A stretch of 41,849 bases of DNA from NCBI RefSeq assembly GCF_001426685.1, contig NZ_LMFB01000030.1, positions 1-41,849 of the forward strand, in the 5' to 3' direction. The position numbers and the translations under genes were made by a program. Source of the DNA: Rhizobium sp. Root483D2 (GTDB lineage: Bacteria; Pseudomonadota; Alphaproteobacteria; Rhizobiales; Rhizobiaceae). Shown here one piece after another: positions 1-8,289 of the stretch. Numbering within the stretch: the stretch's first letter is position 1; every line of letters starts with the position of its first letter. The notes beneath the pieces were generated by a model. It worked only from the letters and a program-made list of their open reading frames with translations, did no database searches and had not been told where the DNA came from.

Positions 1-753
1 CGCCGCCGTCAAATTGGCAGCAGTAAGAATTTGGATCAGATCGTTATGAGTCCACGGCCTAGAAGATGTGACAGGGTCGGCGGGCGTGGCCGGAGATGAT
101 ATTTCGGCAGCATGCGTGACGGCGAACTTTGAAGATCGTGTTTGCTATCTGCGTTGTGCTCGGAGTGGCGCAGGCTGCGGTTGCACTGTGGGTATACTTC
201 GGCACCTGAAGAGCTCGTCAAACTCAATGCGGGCAGTTTGGTTAGCGCTTAGGATGGAAGATTCGAGAATGGATAGTCTTTAGAAAAAGCTGCCAATGCT
301 GGACCCTGCCAGAAGATAGATGATTGTTCCAACATCGCCTCGCAGTCGGTTGGCTGCCGCTTGGACGGCCGGCCAGTCGCGGCGGCTGTTCCCTATATGC
401 GGGTCCTTGATCAATCGAATACCAATTTTGTTCCTCTGAAGCAGCGGCATAAGACGCCATTGTGGCCTTGTATCTCGTGTTCTGCTGGTGAGCTGCGTCG
501 ATACGGTTGCCCGCGCCTGTTAGAGATATTGGCCGTCGTCACATTCGACGTGCTGCCAGCCGCGCTCGTATTTGTAGATCGGGAGATCGGTTTCGCCGCA
601 CTTGGGCACGGCTTCAGTCTCTGAATTATCATTGGCCGAGCCCTCCAACGCAGTGGCGAATAGCGTTCGCAGCCTACCTCTAATGGTTGATAGGGGATTA
701 GGAGAACGAGGCGTATGGTCGATGCGTGACTTTCTCCTAAGTGGAGTTCCGCA
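1..753. other. Left-edge region without a convincing long gene
   Basis: I find no full-length recognisable gene here. Two short items stand out. On the plus strand at 120-209 there is an open stretch without an ATG that encodes a strongly hydrophobic segment of about 25 residues ending in WVYFGT, like a lone membrane helix from a decayed gene. On the minus strand at 520-648 there is a possible 42-residue protein, listed separately. The rest reads in short overlapping frames on both strands, as expected for decayed DNA next to the insertion-sequence remnant that follows. Confidence 0.4.
520..648 (-). CDS. Possible small protein with two cysteines
   Basis: A TTG start at 648 would give a 42-residue polar peptide. 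Its C-terminal part (CGETDLPIYKYERGW followed shortly by HVEC) has two cysteines and an aromatic-rich core, more protein-like than its surroundings. The open frame continues upstream to 936 without a better start, so the N-terminus is uncertain. I recognise no family. It could be a genuine short rhizobial protein or the tail of a decayed gene. Confidence 0.25.
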   Translation of the reverse strand: MEGSANDNSETEAVPKCGETDLPIYKYERGWQHVECDDGQYL

Positions 754-1044
754 GTGCCAGATACTGATAGAAAAAAATGGGATTTCGATAATAACGGGGC
801 AATCAAGACGAGTCGGTTGGTCGAATGGGGCGTCGCGTCGGTCCTGGAGAAAGTTGTCCTGCGAATAGGATACGTTCGTTCGCAGCGCGAACACGAAATT
901 TACAACACTGACGACAAGGCACCTCATCAAGTCCAAGTTGAGATTTCGGCGTCCGCCGCCAGGGCTCTGTCGGTCCAGTTGTCCAAATACGCTGATTGGG
1001 TTGAACTCAAACTTCCCGCGGGAACAGAGATCAACGGGCCATAA
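754..1044 (+). CDS. Hypothetical protein, 96 aa
   Basis: A GTG start at 754 follows a GGAG motif at a suitable distance. The product is soluble and lacks a signal peptide. Its C-terminal third is the most protein-like part: an alternating strand segment (QVQVEISAS) followed by a helix (ARALSVQLSKYADW) and another strand (VELKLPAGTE). That suggests a small alpha/beta fold. I do not recognise a family. It lies just upstream of a decayed IS3 element and may be an isolated surviving gene. The protein-like composition and ribosome site support it; lack of a known family and of an operon partner keep confidence moderate. Confidence 0.5.
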   Translation: MPDTDRKKWDFDNNGAIKTSRLVEWGVASVLEKVVLRIGYVRSQREHEIYNTDDKAPHQVQVEISASAARALSVQLSKYADWVELKLPAGTEINGP

Positions 1045-1205
1045 GTGGAACTCTCTAGTTCATTCGGCAAGGTCGAGCCATTTAACGCCGGCCGGCATCA
1101 GTGAGGCTTTGGCACGTCTTTCGCAAAGCGCTCTGGTCATCCCCCGCAAATTATCGGGCTCCAAAAGTAGAATTTTCTCGGGCTGAATGATCGAGGAGAT
1201 TTTTG

Positions 1206-1558
1206 ATGAAAACGAACAGATTTGGCGAACCGCAAATCCTTGCCATTCTGAGCCACGCAGAAGGCGGCGTTCCTGTGCCGGAGCTATGCCGGGAACACGC
1301 GATGAGCGCGGCCTCCTTTCAAGGGGCATTCGAAGTATGTATGGACGCCTCGATAATCAGCCAGATGAAGGCACTGGAGGTTGAGAACCGCCGGCTGAAG
1401 AAGATGTATGCCGAGATGAGCATGCAGGCAGAACTGGTGAACGAGGCTTTCAGAGAAAAATGACACGATCGTCTCAACGCCGAAAGCCTTACGTCAGAAG
1501 CGAGCATTTGCCTGTCAGCCAAGGGATGGCTGGAAAGCAGTGGCTTTGGGCAGAGTGA
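1206..1558 (+). mobile_element. Decayed IS3-family insertion sequence (orfA and start of orfB)
   Basis: The ATG at 1206 begins a product (1206-1463) closely resembling IS3-family OrfA: a helix-turn-helix start (MKTNRFGEPQILAIL), then VPELCREHAMSAASF, then the leucine-zipper-like stretch KALEVENRRLKKMYAEMSMQ. The segment between ASF and MDAS, normally YKWR-like, is altered and shorter, so the DNA-binding part is probably damaged. An OrfB start (1460-1558) overlaps the OrfA stop as ATGA, the usual arrangement for programmed -1 frameshifting, but it ends after 32 codons at a TGA. The remaining catalytic DDE region is absent. A GAGGAG ribosome site precedes orfA. I could not define the terminal inverted repeats. 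The element is almost certainly inactive. Confidence 0.85.
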
Positions 1559-1910
1559 GCATTGTTGTTGATTAGCAGGTGAGATTAATCCACATTTTTT
1601 ATTTCTACATGCTCCGGCTCAACCTGTGGTATTCGTTTGCATGCAATAAGTTACGACAAGTTATGTGGGCCAGACAAAGTTGTTAAATGGTTCAAATCGC
1701 GGAAAATTGACAGCATAGCGTGTTAAGCCCCCACAATCACGGCGCGATATCAATACTAAAAATATCCGACACACAAGGGTGCACCCTACCGGACGCATGT
1801 AACGCGATAGGTCAAGCCCGTGACTGCGAGTCTGAACGATTGAAAAAAATCGGCGGCTGGGGCAATGGGTTCAAGTCGGCACCACCCGTCTAAGGCGCAG
1901 GTTTACACTG
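1559..1910. other. Gene-free stretch with one perfect palindrome
   Basis: No coding region is supported here. The only structure I note is the perfect 12-base palindrome AGGGTGCACCCT at 1776-1787. The sequence is AT-richer near 1580-1720, consistent with former insertion-sequence flanking DNA. Confidence 0.4.
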
Positions 1911-2327
1911 TCAGGTATCACTGGATCGGGCATCAGGTTGCGGGATCGTTTTCATCTCGACCAGTTGGTCGACGCAACGCCCCGTCGCGCCTGGAACAGT
2001 CTCGACGCCCGCTATAGCCATCCAGCCGCCATCTTTCATGAACTTCTTTCGATCCCAGTTGGCGATGGCCTTTAGCGCACTGAGGTTACTCGTTGCATCT
2101 GATGAAGAGATAAACCTTTGAACGCAAATTTCCGCCGCAAGACGTGCACTGGCGTTCCTTGCTGCAATTTCCGCCATTACGGATGCCCTGCCAGCGGGCA
2201 TCCAACCGGCAGCACCAAAGCCAAGGGCCATGGTCAGAACCGACGATCCGATTGTTGACCAGATCCAAATTTTTTTGGTCGGTTGATATTCACTCCAGCG
2301 AATTGAAAGCTTCTTTTTTTCTGACAT
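1911..2327 (-). CDS. Small single-pass membrane protein, hypothetical, 138 aa
   Basis: I place the start at the ATG at 2327 (MSEKKKLSIRW) because GGAG lies seven bases upstream; in-frame codons further upstream lack such a site. Residues 1-20 are basic and polar. Residues about 23-45 form one hydrophobic segment (IGSSVLTMALGFGAAGWM). The C-terminal ~90 residues are predicted outside the membrane and contain two cysteines (AAEICVQRF and ATGRCVDQ) that could pair in the periplasm. I do not recognise a family, but the composition, ribosome site and clean frame support a real gene. It is monocistronic and divergent from the small gene at 2580. Confidence 0.7.
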   Translation of the reverse strand: MSEKKKLSIRWSEYQPTKKIWIWSTIGSSVLTMALGFGAAGWMPAGRASVMAEIAARNASARLAAEICVQRFISSSDATSNLSALKAIANWDRKKFMKDGGWMAIAGVETVPGATGRCVDQLVEMKTIPQPDARSSDT

Positions 2328-2531
2328 ATTGCTATCTCCAATTATGCTCCCAATAAAATATACCATATTTTATGAGTGCAACTGAGCTTCCAAGAGTTCA
2401 CATTTTTTTTATTGCTTGGGGAAGAGTCTGTTTTCGAAAAATCGACGCGGGTTTCCATGCTGAATTGAGGAGGTTGGGCAGCTTTCCCAGGAAGCCCACA
2501 GTAACATGCCTCCTGACAACCAACCGCTAAA

Positions 2532-2557
2532 GGAACCAATTCCCTATTTCACGTGTT
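2532..2557 (+). promoter_or_regulatory. Candidate RpoE2/EcfG-type stress promoter
   Basis: GGAAC at 2532-2536 is followed by 19 bases and TT at 2556-2557. This matches the GGAAC-N18/19-TT pattern known for the rhizobial general stress sigma factor RpoE2. It sits about 25 bases before the start of the downstream small gene. The -10 part is very short, so a chance match is possible. Confidence 0.35.
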
Positions 2558-2579
2558 TCTTAAACAAAGGAGCACAAAA

Positions 2580-2792
2580 ATGTCCGATAACATGAGCAAC
2601 TCAAAATTCGATTACTCGCCTGAGGAACTCGCTGGAGAGTACGGGCTCAGCATCGAACAAGCACGTCGTCATATCAGCCGTTTTGGGGCCTCACGCGTGG
2701 AGCTCGACTGCTTTTTGGCATCGTCAAGCAGAACGGTGCAGCATCGCGAGGAAGACATTGAGAGAACGTTGGACGAGGTGACATTCGGGTAG
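2580..2792 (+). CDS. Small DUF3606-like protein, 70 aa
   Basis: The ATG at 2580 is preceded by AAAGGAG at ideal spacing. The frame extends upstream, but nothing there is as well placed. The short hydrophilic product has a core reading EELAGEYGLSIEQARRHI then RFGASRVELDCFL. This helix-turn-helix-like pattern (tyrosine, GLS, then a G-x-SR-x-ELD segment) resembles the small DUF3606 proteins that are abundant in rhizobia and often stress-induced. The resemblance is by eye and not to a catalytic motif. A possible stress promoter lies just upstream, which would fit the family. It is monocistronic. Confidence 0.7.
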   Translation: MSDNMSNSKFDYSPEELAGEYGLSIEQARRHISRFGASRVELDCFLASSSRTVQHREEDIERTLDEVTFG

Positions 2793-3062
2793 CTCTTGAC
2801 CGCTAGATGGTGGTGCACCCTCACGGCACGACCTGACAATTCATCATATGAATCAGCCACAGGCCAAAAGCTTCTCTGCTGAACGGCATTACCTTGACCG
2901 ACAAATGGTAGAGAGTTGTTTTTACGGAACTGTCACATATCTGGTATTGCAGCCTTGGCATCCTCAAAAAATTTTGCCCTCATGCCGACGGAAGCGCCGC
3001 CCTCGGGCGTGTAAGTGATGTTCGGCGGCGCGTCCGCCGAGTTGAAGCTGAAAGAGGACACC

Positions 3063-3317
3063 ATGAAAAACATCATATTGTCGGCCGTTGTGGCGATTGC
3101 GACCTTTGCGTCTATGTCGCCAGCTGAAGCGCGCCAAGGGTGCGGCAGGGGATTTCATCGCGGCGCGTACGGGGTATGCCGGCCAAACCAAGGCGTGATT
3201 GTTGTCCCTCCCCGCCACTTGGCAATTGGCGTGTTTTACCCGGGACGGGGTTATTGGGACGGCCACCGCTACTGGCAGCACCGTTACCGGCACCACAGCG
3301 GCTGGCGCTACCGGTAA
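3063..3317 (+). CDS. GCG_CRPN-type small secreted protein, 84 aa
   Basis: The start at 3063 follows an AGAGGA ribosome site. Residues 1-23 form a Sec signal peptide (MKNIILSAVVAIATFASMSP, cleavage likely after AEA). The mature protein opens with QGCGRGFHRG and CRPN, the two cysteine motifs that define the GCG_CRPN prefix domain of small exported proteobacterial proteins. The tail is rich in histidine, tyrosine, arginine and tryptophan (WDGHRYWQHRYRHH). Family function is unknown; an exported metal- or surface-binding role is possible from the histidines, but this is inference. The gene is upstream of the ECF sigma cassette with about 260 bases between them. Confidence 0.85.
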   Translation: MKNIILSAVVAIATFASMSPAEARQGCGRGFHRGAYGVCRPNQGVIVVPPRHLAIGVFYPGRGYWDGHRYWQHRYRHHSGWRYR

Positions 3318-3339
3318 ATCCTTCCACCATGGCAAGGAT

Positions 3340-3558
3340 ATGCGGTTCTGGCTTATCGCTGGACCGCATATCGTTGAGTGGGTTGGAGGGCGGGAGGCAG
3401 ATCCGATCATTGTGCGTCAGATTAAGCGTCACGACACAAACGGTGAAGGGTTCCTTTTGCTGATAAACGACGACGAAGCGCAGGCAAGCCGACCGATGTC
3501 AGACAATCGCATTGGGTCTTTTCTGGATATTGCAGGATATAGACGCCGAGGCGTCTGA
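3340..3558 (+). CDS. Possible small hypothetical protein, 72 aa
   Basis: This frame fills the gap between the GCG_CRPN gene and the sigma factor. An ATG at 3340 follows AAGG, at rather close spacing. The product begins MRFWLIAGPHIVEWVGG and continues with a charged segment (READPIIVRQIKRHDTNGEG). Codon choice is not unlike the neighbours, but I recognise no family and no homologous feature. It could be a real leader gene of the sigma operon or simply an open frame in non-coding DNA. Confidence 0.3.
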   Translation: MRFWLIAGPHIVEWVGGREADPIIVRQIKRHDTNGEGFLLLINDDEAQASRPMSDNRIGSFLDIAGYRRRGV

Positions 3559-3574
3559 GGCCGAGCCCCGACTG

Positions 3575-4126
3575 ATGCATGAAGATTCAGATTCAGAATT
3601 GATGCGCGACGTTGCCCGTGGCGATTCCGAAGCGCTTAGACGCATGGTCGACACTTACCTGCCGCGCATCCATGGCTTTGCGTCGCGCATTTTACGAGAT
3701 CGTGTGGAAGCAGAAGACGTGGTGCAAGAAGCGTTGATGCGTGCCGTCCGGCGTGCGGCAGACTGGAGACCCGGGGCTACGCGGTTCGATACCTGGCTTC
3801 ATACAGTTGCGCTCAACCTTTGCCGCGACCGGCTGCGCAGATGCAGAGAGCATGTAATCGATCGGCTGCCGGAACGTGCTGATCCTGCCGCTGGTCCCGA
3901 GTTAGAGCTCTTGACCACTGAGCGCTCCCGATCGGTGGAGATCGCTGTGCACGCCTTGCCAGAACGACAGCGAGACGCAATCCTGCTGGTGCACTATCAG
4001 GATCTTTCCGGCGCGCAAGCAGCCGAAGTCCTCGGCGTCAGCACCGAAGCGCTGGAATCGCTTCTGTCGCGCGGGCGAAGAAGTTTAAGGGAAAAATTCA
4101 AAAATCAGGGTCCTGCCGATGACTGA
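3575..4126 (+). CDS. ECF-family RNA polymerase sigma factor
   Basis: This is a compact sigma-70 protein with only regions 2 and 4, typical of extracytoplasmic-function sigma factors. Region 2 includes the core-binding helix and the DAEDVVQE-like segment (RVEAEDVVQEALMRAVRR) followed by FDTWLHTVALNLCRDRLRR. Region 4 contains LPERQRDAILLVHYQDLSGAQAAEVLG with a helix-turn-helix, then SLLSRGRRSLREK. I chose the ATG at 3575 (MHEDSDSEL), which gives 183 residues; an earlier in-frame codon at 3512 lacks support and would add a non-conserved extension. The stop overlaps the start of the next gene by eight bases, so translation is coupled. Context suggests that the two following membrane proteins control it. 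Confidence 0.93.
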   Translation: MHEDSDSELMRDVARGDSEALRRMVDTYLPRIHGFASRILRDRVEAEDVVQEALMRAVRRAADWRPGATRFDTWLHTVALNLCRDRLRRCREHVIDRLPERADPAAGPELELLTTERSRSVEIAVHALPERQRDAILLVHYQDLSGAQAAEVLGVSTEALESLLSRGRRSLREKFKNQGPADD

Positions 4127-4517
4127 ACCTCTCCATATCAACCGCTTTCACGCGCTCGCTAATGCTTACGGTAGCAATCTTGCCCGCTGGCCTTCTGAGG
4201 TTCAGGCGGCGGCCAGGCAATCGGCGGAAAACGACGCTGAGAAAGTGATTTTGCGGGATGCAGCCGAGATGGACAATATCCTCGATCGGTGGGAGGCGCC
4301 TCCGATACCAATAAGCCTTTCGTGCAGTGTCACTGATATAGCTTCTTACCTGCCGGTACGAATGACCCGAAAAGTCCGGATTTGGTGGGCTAGTGTCGGC
4401 TTGGCGGCAGCGCTTTCCGGGGTTGCAGCAGGGACGGTTGTCGCCGTCACGTTTGGGCAGCAGCCGCAAATCTACAGCAGCACTGTCTTTGGCGACATAA
4501 GCGGCGATGGAGACTGA
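4119..4517 (+). CDS. Single-pass membrane protein, probable anti-sigma partner
   Basis: It overlaps the sigma gene (ATG inside the last codons), the usual arrangement for an ECF sigma and its regulator. The N-terminal ~80 residues are cytoplasmic-type and include a helical segment (RFHALANAYGSNLARWPSEVQ). Residues about 86-112 are hydrophobic (WWASVGLAAALSGVAAGTVV). Only about 20 residues follow on the far side. There is no zinc-binding HxxxCxxC anti-sigma signature. The anti-sigma role is inferred from position, topology and the metal-sensor-like third gene. The short periplasmic tail implies that sensing is done by the partner. Confidence 0.8.
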   Translation: MTEPLHINRFHALANAYGSNLARWPSEVQAAARQSAENDAEKVILRDAAEMDNILDRWEAPPIPISLSCSVTDIASYLPVRMTRKVRIWWASVGLAAALSGVAAGTVVAVTFGQQPQIYSSTVFGDISGDGD

Positions 4518-4520
4518 TCG

Positions 4521-4967
4521 ATGACGAAGATGCGTATTGGCTTGGCCATTTCCGTAATCCTCAACATCTTCCTTGTCGGCGCCCTCAGCGGTGGGGCGGC
4601 CTGGCTGAACTACGGGCATCGGATGATCTTTGCAGGATCGCTTCGTATAGCCGGGTCGGAGTTACCGGCTCCGGAGCGCCGGGCATTTCGTGCAGCGTTG
4701 CGCCAAGCGCGAGACGACATTTCAGATCAGATTGGCAATGCCCGAAATGCGCGTGCCGAAGCTGCGGAACTTCTCGTTCAGCCAACGCTTGATACCGCGG
4801 AAATCATGGCTGCCCTTGATAAGGCCCGCATCGCCGACTTTGCTGTTCGGGCAGCAATCGAGAAGCGTGCCGTGGTTTTTGCGGCGACGCTCTCAAAAGA
4901 AGATCGAGCCAAACTCGCTGACGCTATCAGAGAACGGATTCGACGGGGAATCCAAAACGGCCGCTGA
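4521..4967 (+). CDS. Periplasmic heavy-metal-sensor-like protein (Spy/CnrX type)
   Basis: The gene starts three bases after the previous stop. Residues 4-28 are a signal anchor (GLAISVILNIFLVGALSGGAAW). The remaining ~120 residues are almost wholly helical and charged, with the LPAPERRAFRAALRQAR pattern seen in periplasmic metal-resistance proteins of the Spy/CpxP/CnrX group. Family members sit in the periplasm and pass a metal or envelope-stress signal to a membrane anti-sigma partner. There are no histidine or cysteine clusters, so I cannot name a ligand and general envelope stress is as likely as metal. It completes the three-gene cassette. Confidence 0.8.
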   Translation: MTKMRIGLAISVILNIFLVGALSGGAAWLNYGHRMIFAGSLRIAGSELPAPERRAFRAALRQARDDISDQIGNARNARAEAAELLVQPTLDTAEIMAALDKARIADFAVRAAIEKRAVVFAATLSKEDRAKLADAIRERIRRGIQNGR

Positions 4968-5357
4968 AATCAATGTCAAGATAGCTGCAAACTTGTTTAT
5001 ACCATTGGCGCAGACATTCCGCAGTGCCGGCCATTGCGGGCAAAGCGGCTACGCACCAAACCTCCAAGTCGAGCGAATGTACGCGTTCAGGAACCAGCAG
5101 AAGACAGCGTCACTCTCAGCCAAACTATCGAGAAATCCCGTGTTGCCAGCCTAAATCGTTTCACACAGCCAGATTCAGCGCATAAAGGTTCAGGGAAACG
5201 AAGCCGTATAAGATCAGCTCGAAGAAAGATCTGCGGTTGCATTCGTGCGCCATTTTGTACGACGCATTTGATAATATTTATCAATTGTAAAACAATGTTC
5301 TGTGCTTGCATCGTTTTTCCGTTTCAAGCGTTATTGCGCACCCACCAGGATGGAAAT
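4968..5357. other. Intergenic region before the SLC13 gene
   Basis: Open frames run through this region but none has a credible start or recognisable product. The sequence becomes AT-rich after about 5255. The only clear structure is the inverted repeat listed at 5268-5284. Confidence 0.5.
5268..5284. promoter_or_regulatory. Operator-like inverted repeat upstream of the transporter
   Basis: Two perfect seven-base arms, TTGATAA and TTATCAA, flank a TAT spacer. The site lies 74 bases before the transporter start in the AT-rich part of the intergenic region, where a promoter is expected. It has the size of a binding site for a dimeric helix-turn-helix regulator. No regulator gene is adjacent, so the protein is unknown. 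Confidence 0.45.
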
Positions 5358-7124
5358 ATGCGCACAGACCAATGGCTTTCCCTTCTCATCATCGCTTTGA
5401 TGATGGGCGCGTTCGTTTGGGGACGTTATCGCTACGATCTCGTTGCGGTCGCCTCACTTCTCGCTGCAGTTGTCGTGGGAATAGTCCCTGCCAAAAATGC
5501 ATTTTCGGGCTTTGCCGATGACATTGTTATTATCGTCGGGAGTGCCCTAATCGTCAGCGCGGCGATATCCAGATCAGGACTTATGGATGTGGCGCTGCGC
5601 AGGTTTTCTCCTGAGAAACGTGGACCGCGGTCACAGTTAATCATTCTCGTGGTTATTGTTGCTGTCCTCTCTGCGTTTATTAAGAATATCGGGGCTCTTG
5701 CGATTATGATCCCCGTTGCCGTGCAAATGGCGCGAAAGTCCAGTGTGTCACCATCGATGTTCTTGATGCCAATGTCCTTTGCATCCCTGCTGGGAGGCTT
5801 GATGACGCAGATCGGCACATCGCCCAATATCATCGTTTCCCGCCTGCGGGAGGAGATCACGGGGCAGCCGTTCACAATGTTCGACTATACGCCTGTCGGC
5901 TTGGCGCTTGCCGTCATGGGCATCATATTCTTGGCGCTCTTCTACAAGCTTCTTCCTGAACGAGTTCGCGAAGAAACGTCCATGGAGGAGGCTGTGAAGA
6001 TCAAGAATTATACGACCGAGGCCAGGATTACTGCATCATCGGGCGCGATCGGGCAGTCTGTCAGTTGGCTGCAGAAGCCGGCCGGTGGTGAAGCTATGGT
6101 GACAACGATCATCAGTGATGGCGGTCAGAAACGTAAGCCACTGCCCGATACAGTCTTGAAGGGTGGCGATCTGCTCATTATCGAGGGAGAGCAAAGTGCT
6201 CTCGACAAGATTGTCAGTGAAGCCAAACTCCAGCTCTCCGACCGTAAGCATGAGCTTCAAGCAGACAAAGATATCAGTTCCGTCGAAGCTATCGTGGGCG
6301 AACACTCGCGTCTCATTGACTTAAGCGCGAAGGACGTCTCACTCTTCGAAAACACTGGCCTCAATCTTCTTGCGGTCAGCCGCCGCGATAAACGCTTCAC
6401 CGAACGTCTGGGAGAGATTAAGATTCGCAACGGTGATGTTGTCGTCCTGCAGGGCGATCTGCAAAAGCTGCCGGATCTCCTGCGAGAATGGGGATGTTTG
6501 CCTCTTGTCGAACGGGACCTAAAGCTTGGTAGCGTCCGAAAAGGGGCCGTTCCCGTGATTATATTGGCCGCCACGATGGGAGCAACAGCCTTTGGTGGCG
6601 TGCCAGTTGCCGCCGCATTCTTTGCTGCCGCCTTCATGATGGTCATAACCAAGTGCATTCCGCTACGTGATATTTACAGCCATCTCGACGCGCCAATTTT
6701 GATAATGTTGGCTGCTCTCATACCAATTAGCGATTCCCTGAAGACCACAGGGACCACCGACGTTATTGCCGATTTACTATCGCGCACCGCCGAAATGCTC
6801 CCCCCATACGGCGCCTTGGCGCTCATTCTGGTTGCTGCGATGGCAGTAACACCATTTCTGAACAACGCTGCGACGGTTTTGGTCATGGCTCCGATCGCCG
6901 CAACATTCGCTGCAAAACTCGGCTTCCAACCCGATGCCTTCCTGATGGCTGTCGCGATCGGAGCGGGCTGTGATTTCCTCACCCCCATTGGACACCAATG
7001 CAATACGCTGGTGATGGGACCCGGTGGATATCGATTTGGTGACTACGCGCGACTTGGCCTGCCTTTGTCGATTATCGTTCTGCTCGTCAGCGTCCCAATG
7101 CTGATGTTAGTCTGGCCGATATGA
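5358..7124 (+). CDS. SLC13-family permease with TrkA-C domains
   Basis: I chose the ATG at 5358 because it follows AGGATGG and starts exactly at the first membrane helix; the longer open frame upstream adds unrelated sequence. The 588-residue product has two hydrophobic halves. The first contains the transporter motif QIGTSPNII, the second LNNAATVLVMAPIA and PIGHQCNTL, as in the SLC13/DASS group. Between them, residues about 210-390 are soluble and hold two TrkA-C (RCK_C) domains (for example LPDTVLKGGDLLIIEGE and IRNGDVVVLQGD). Family members move dicarboxylates, sulfate or related anions with sodium or protons across the inner membrane; the substrate cannot be read here. The DUF2270 gene follows after 50 bases and may be co-transcribed. 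Confidence 0.92.
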   Translation: MRTDQWLSLLIIALMMGAFVWGRYRYDLVAVASLLAAVVVGIVPAKNAFSGFADDIVIIVGSALIVSAAISRSGLMDVALRRFSPEKRGPRSQLIILVVIVAVLSAFIKNIGALAIMIPVAVQMARKSSVSPSMFLMPMSFASLLGGLMTQIGTSPNIIVSRLREEITGQPFTMFDYTPVGLALAVMGIIFLALFYKLLPERVREETSMEEAVKIKNYTTEARITASSGAIGQSVSWLQKPAGGEAMVTTIISDGGQKRKPLPDTVLKGGDLLIIEGEQSALDKIVSEAKLQLSDRKHELQADKDISSVEAIVGEHSRLIDLSAKDVSLFENTGLNLLAVSRRDKRFTERLGEIKIRNGDVVVLQGDLQKLPDLLREWGCLPLVERDLKLGSVRKGAVPVIILAATMGATAFGGVPVAAAFFAAAFMMVITKCIPLRDIYSHLDAPILIMLAALIPISDSLKTTGTTDVIADLLSRTAEMLPPYGALALILVAAMAVTPFLNNAATVLVMAPIAATFAAKLGFQPDAFLMAVAIGAGCDFLTPIGHQCNTLVMGPGGYRFGDYARLGLPLSIIVLLVSVPMLMLVWPI

Positions 7125-7174
7125 ATAAGTGAACACTCGCACGATCGATCGTTTCAAGATGGGAGGGAAATACC

Positions 7175-7903
7175 ATGGATCCTTTGATCGGACTGAAGCC
7201 GGCAGCCACGGGTGATGCGACCGCTTCGGTGGGCCCTCCCCTTCCCTTTAACTCGTCTGAAAAAGTCAACGCGGTTATCCATTACTATCGCGGTGAAATG
7301 GGGCGAATGACCAGTTGGCGCGATCGCATCGACCGAACGTCAAACTGGGCGATCACTGTGGTGGCGGCATTGTTATCGATCTCTTTGTCGACGCCCTCTT
7401 CTCACCATGGCGTAATTGTATTTGGCATGCTGATCGTCTCGCTCCTCCTGCTTATCGAAGCCCGTCGATATCGCTTTTTCGACGTTTATCGCAGTCGTGT
7501 TCGACAGTTGGAACGCTACTACTTTGCCCAGGTGCTGAGCCCGAAAGCGGAGCTCAATGCAGATTGGGCGGGTCCCATTGCACAGAGCCTGCGTAAACCA
7601 AGCTTTTTTATCAGCTACAGGGAGGCAGTGTTTCGACGGATCCGCCGCAATTACAGCTGGATGTATCTAATCCTTCTTCTGGCATGGGGCCTGAAGATCT
7701 CTTCACCGCAACTGCTTCCAGACGATACAAACGCCGAAGTCGTCAATCAGTGGAGCGACCTTGTTGCGAATGCTGCGCTAGGACCTGTGAGCGGATGGGG
7801 AGTCTTAGGTGCGGTTGCTGTTCTTTATACGGCAGTGCTAGCGGCTTCGGCTTACCGTGAAGCCGATGATGGCGAATTCGCTTTCGGCGAAGCACACGTT
7901 TAA
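7175..7903 (+). CDS. DUF2270 family membrane protein
   Basis: The start at 7175 follows GGGAGGG. The hallmark segment is VIHYYRGEMGRMTSWRDRID, followed by a tryptophan-containing first helix (SNWAITVVAALLSISL). A second helix pair follows around residues 82-95, then the conserved stretch RRYRFFDVYRSRVRQLE. Two more hydrophobic segments lie at about 165-178 and 208-225. This matches DUF2270, integral membrane proteins of unknown function. The 242-residue length is normal for the family. Position directly behind the transporter suggests a shared transcript, but the family occurs in many contexts so I infer no functional link. Confidence 0.88.
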   Translation: MDPLIGLKPAATGDATASVGPPLPFNSSEKVNAVIHYYRGEMGRMTSWRDRIDRTSNWAITVVAALLSISLSTPSSHHGVIVFGMLIVSLLLLIEARRYRFFDVYRSRVRQLERYYFAQVLSPKAELNADWAGPIAQSLRKPSFFISYREAVFRRIRRNYSWMYLILLLAWGLKISSPQLLPDDTNAEVVNQWSDLVANAALGPVSGWGVLGAVAVLYTAVLAASAYREADDGEFAFGEAHV

Positions 7904-8289
7904 ATGGTGGCACGATAACTGGCGAAAGGATCTTAGTCTTTAAGCCAAATGACGGCCTTGCTGGCAGGCTCGGTGTTTGTCTAATGTTCGGTCGGCTTAC
8001 CTCGATACAAGCCGTTGCTCGTTGACGCAAACCGGGGTCGCCTGCGCTCGCATGATCATTATCGTCGCCTTGAACGGATTAGAACTCTCGGCGCCATATT
8101 TGTCGTTGAAATTTCAAATTGATTCAACTCTTTGGCCTCCCAAGCCGAGATAATGTCCTACGGGTGAACCAACCGCCGACAAAGCCGTAGATCTGATCTC
8201 ACCACCTGTCCGGTGGTTGAGGAGTGTCGCGTAAAGGCAAATTTGTCGTCGGTGCAACAGGGAACAGGCCTTGAAATTCACGTAGTGAT
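7904..8289. other. Convergent intergenic region with a small hairpin
   Basis: No gene is supported. The region separates the DUF2270 gene and the aldolase, which converge. At 8201-8217 the arms ACCACC and GGTGGT enclose a five-base loop. It is about 70 bases beyond the aldolase stop and has no T-run on either side, so it is a weak terminator candidate at best. Confidence 0.4.

Noticed and set aside
36..460. Several overlapping open frames of 60-90 codons on both strands at the left edge
   Set aside because: No family resemblance, no good ribosome sites, and mutually overlapping; they look like chance frames in decayed DNA.
4690..5154. A 154-codon plus-strand frame overlapping the metal-sensor-like gene
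   Set aside because: It lies out of frame over a gene with a clear signal anchor and family pattern, and its own composition is arginine/serine-rich as in shadow frames.
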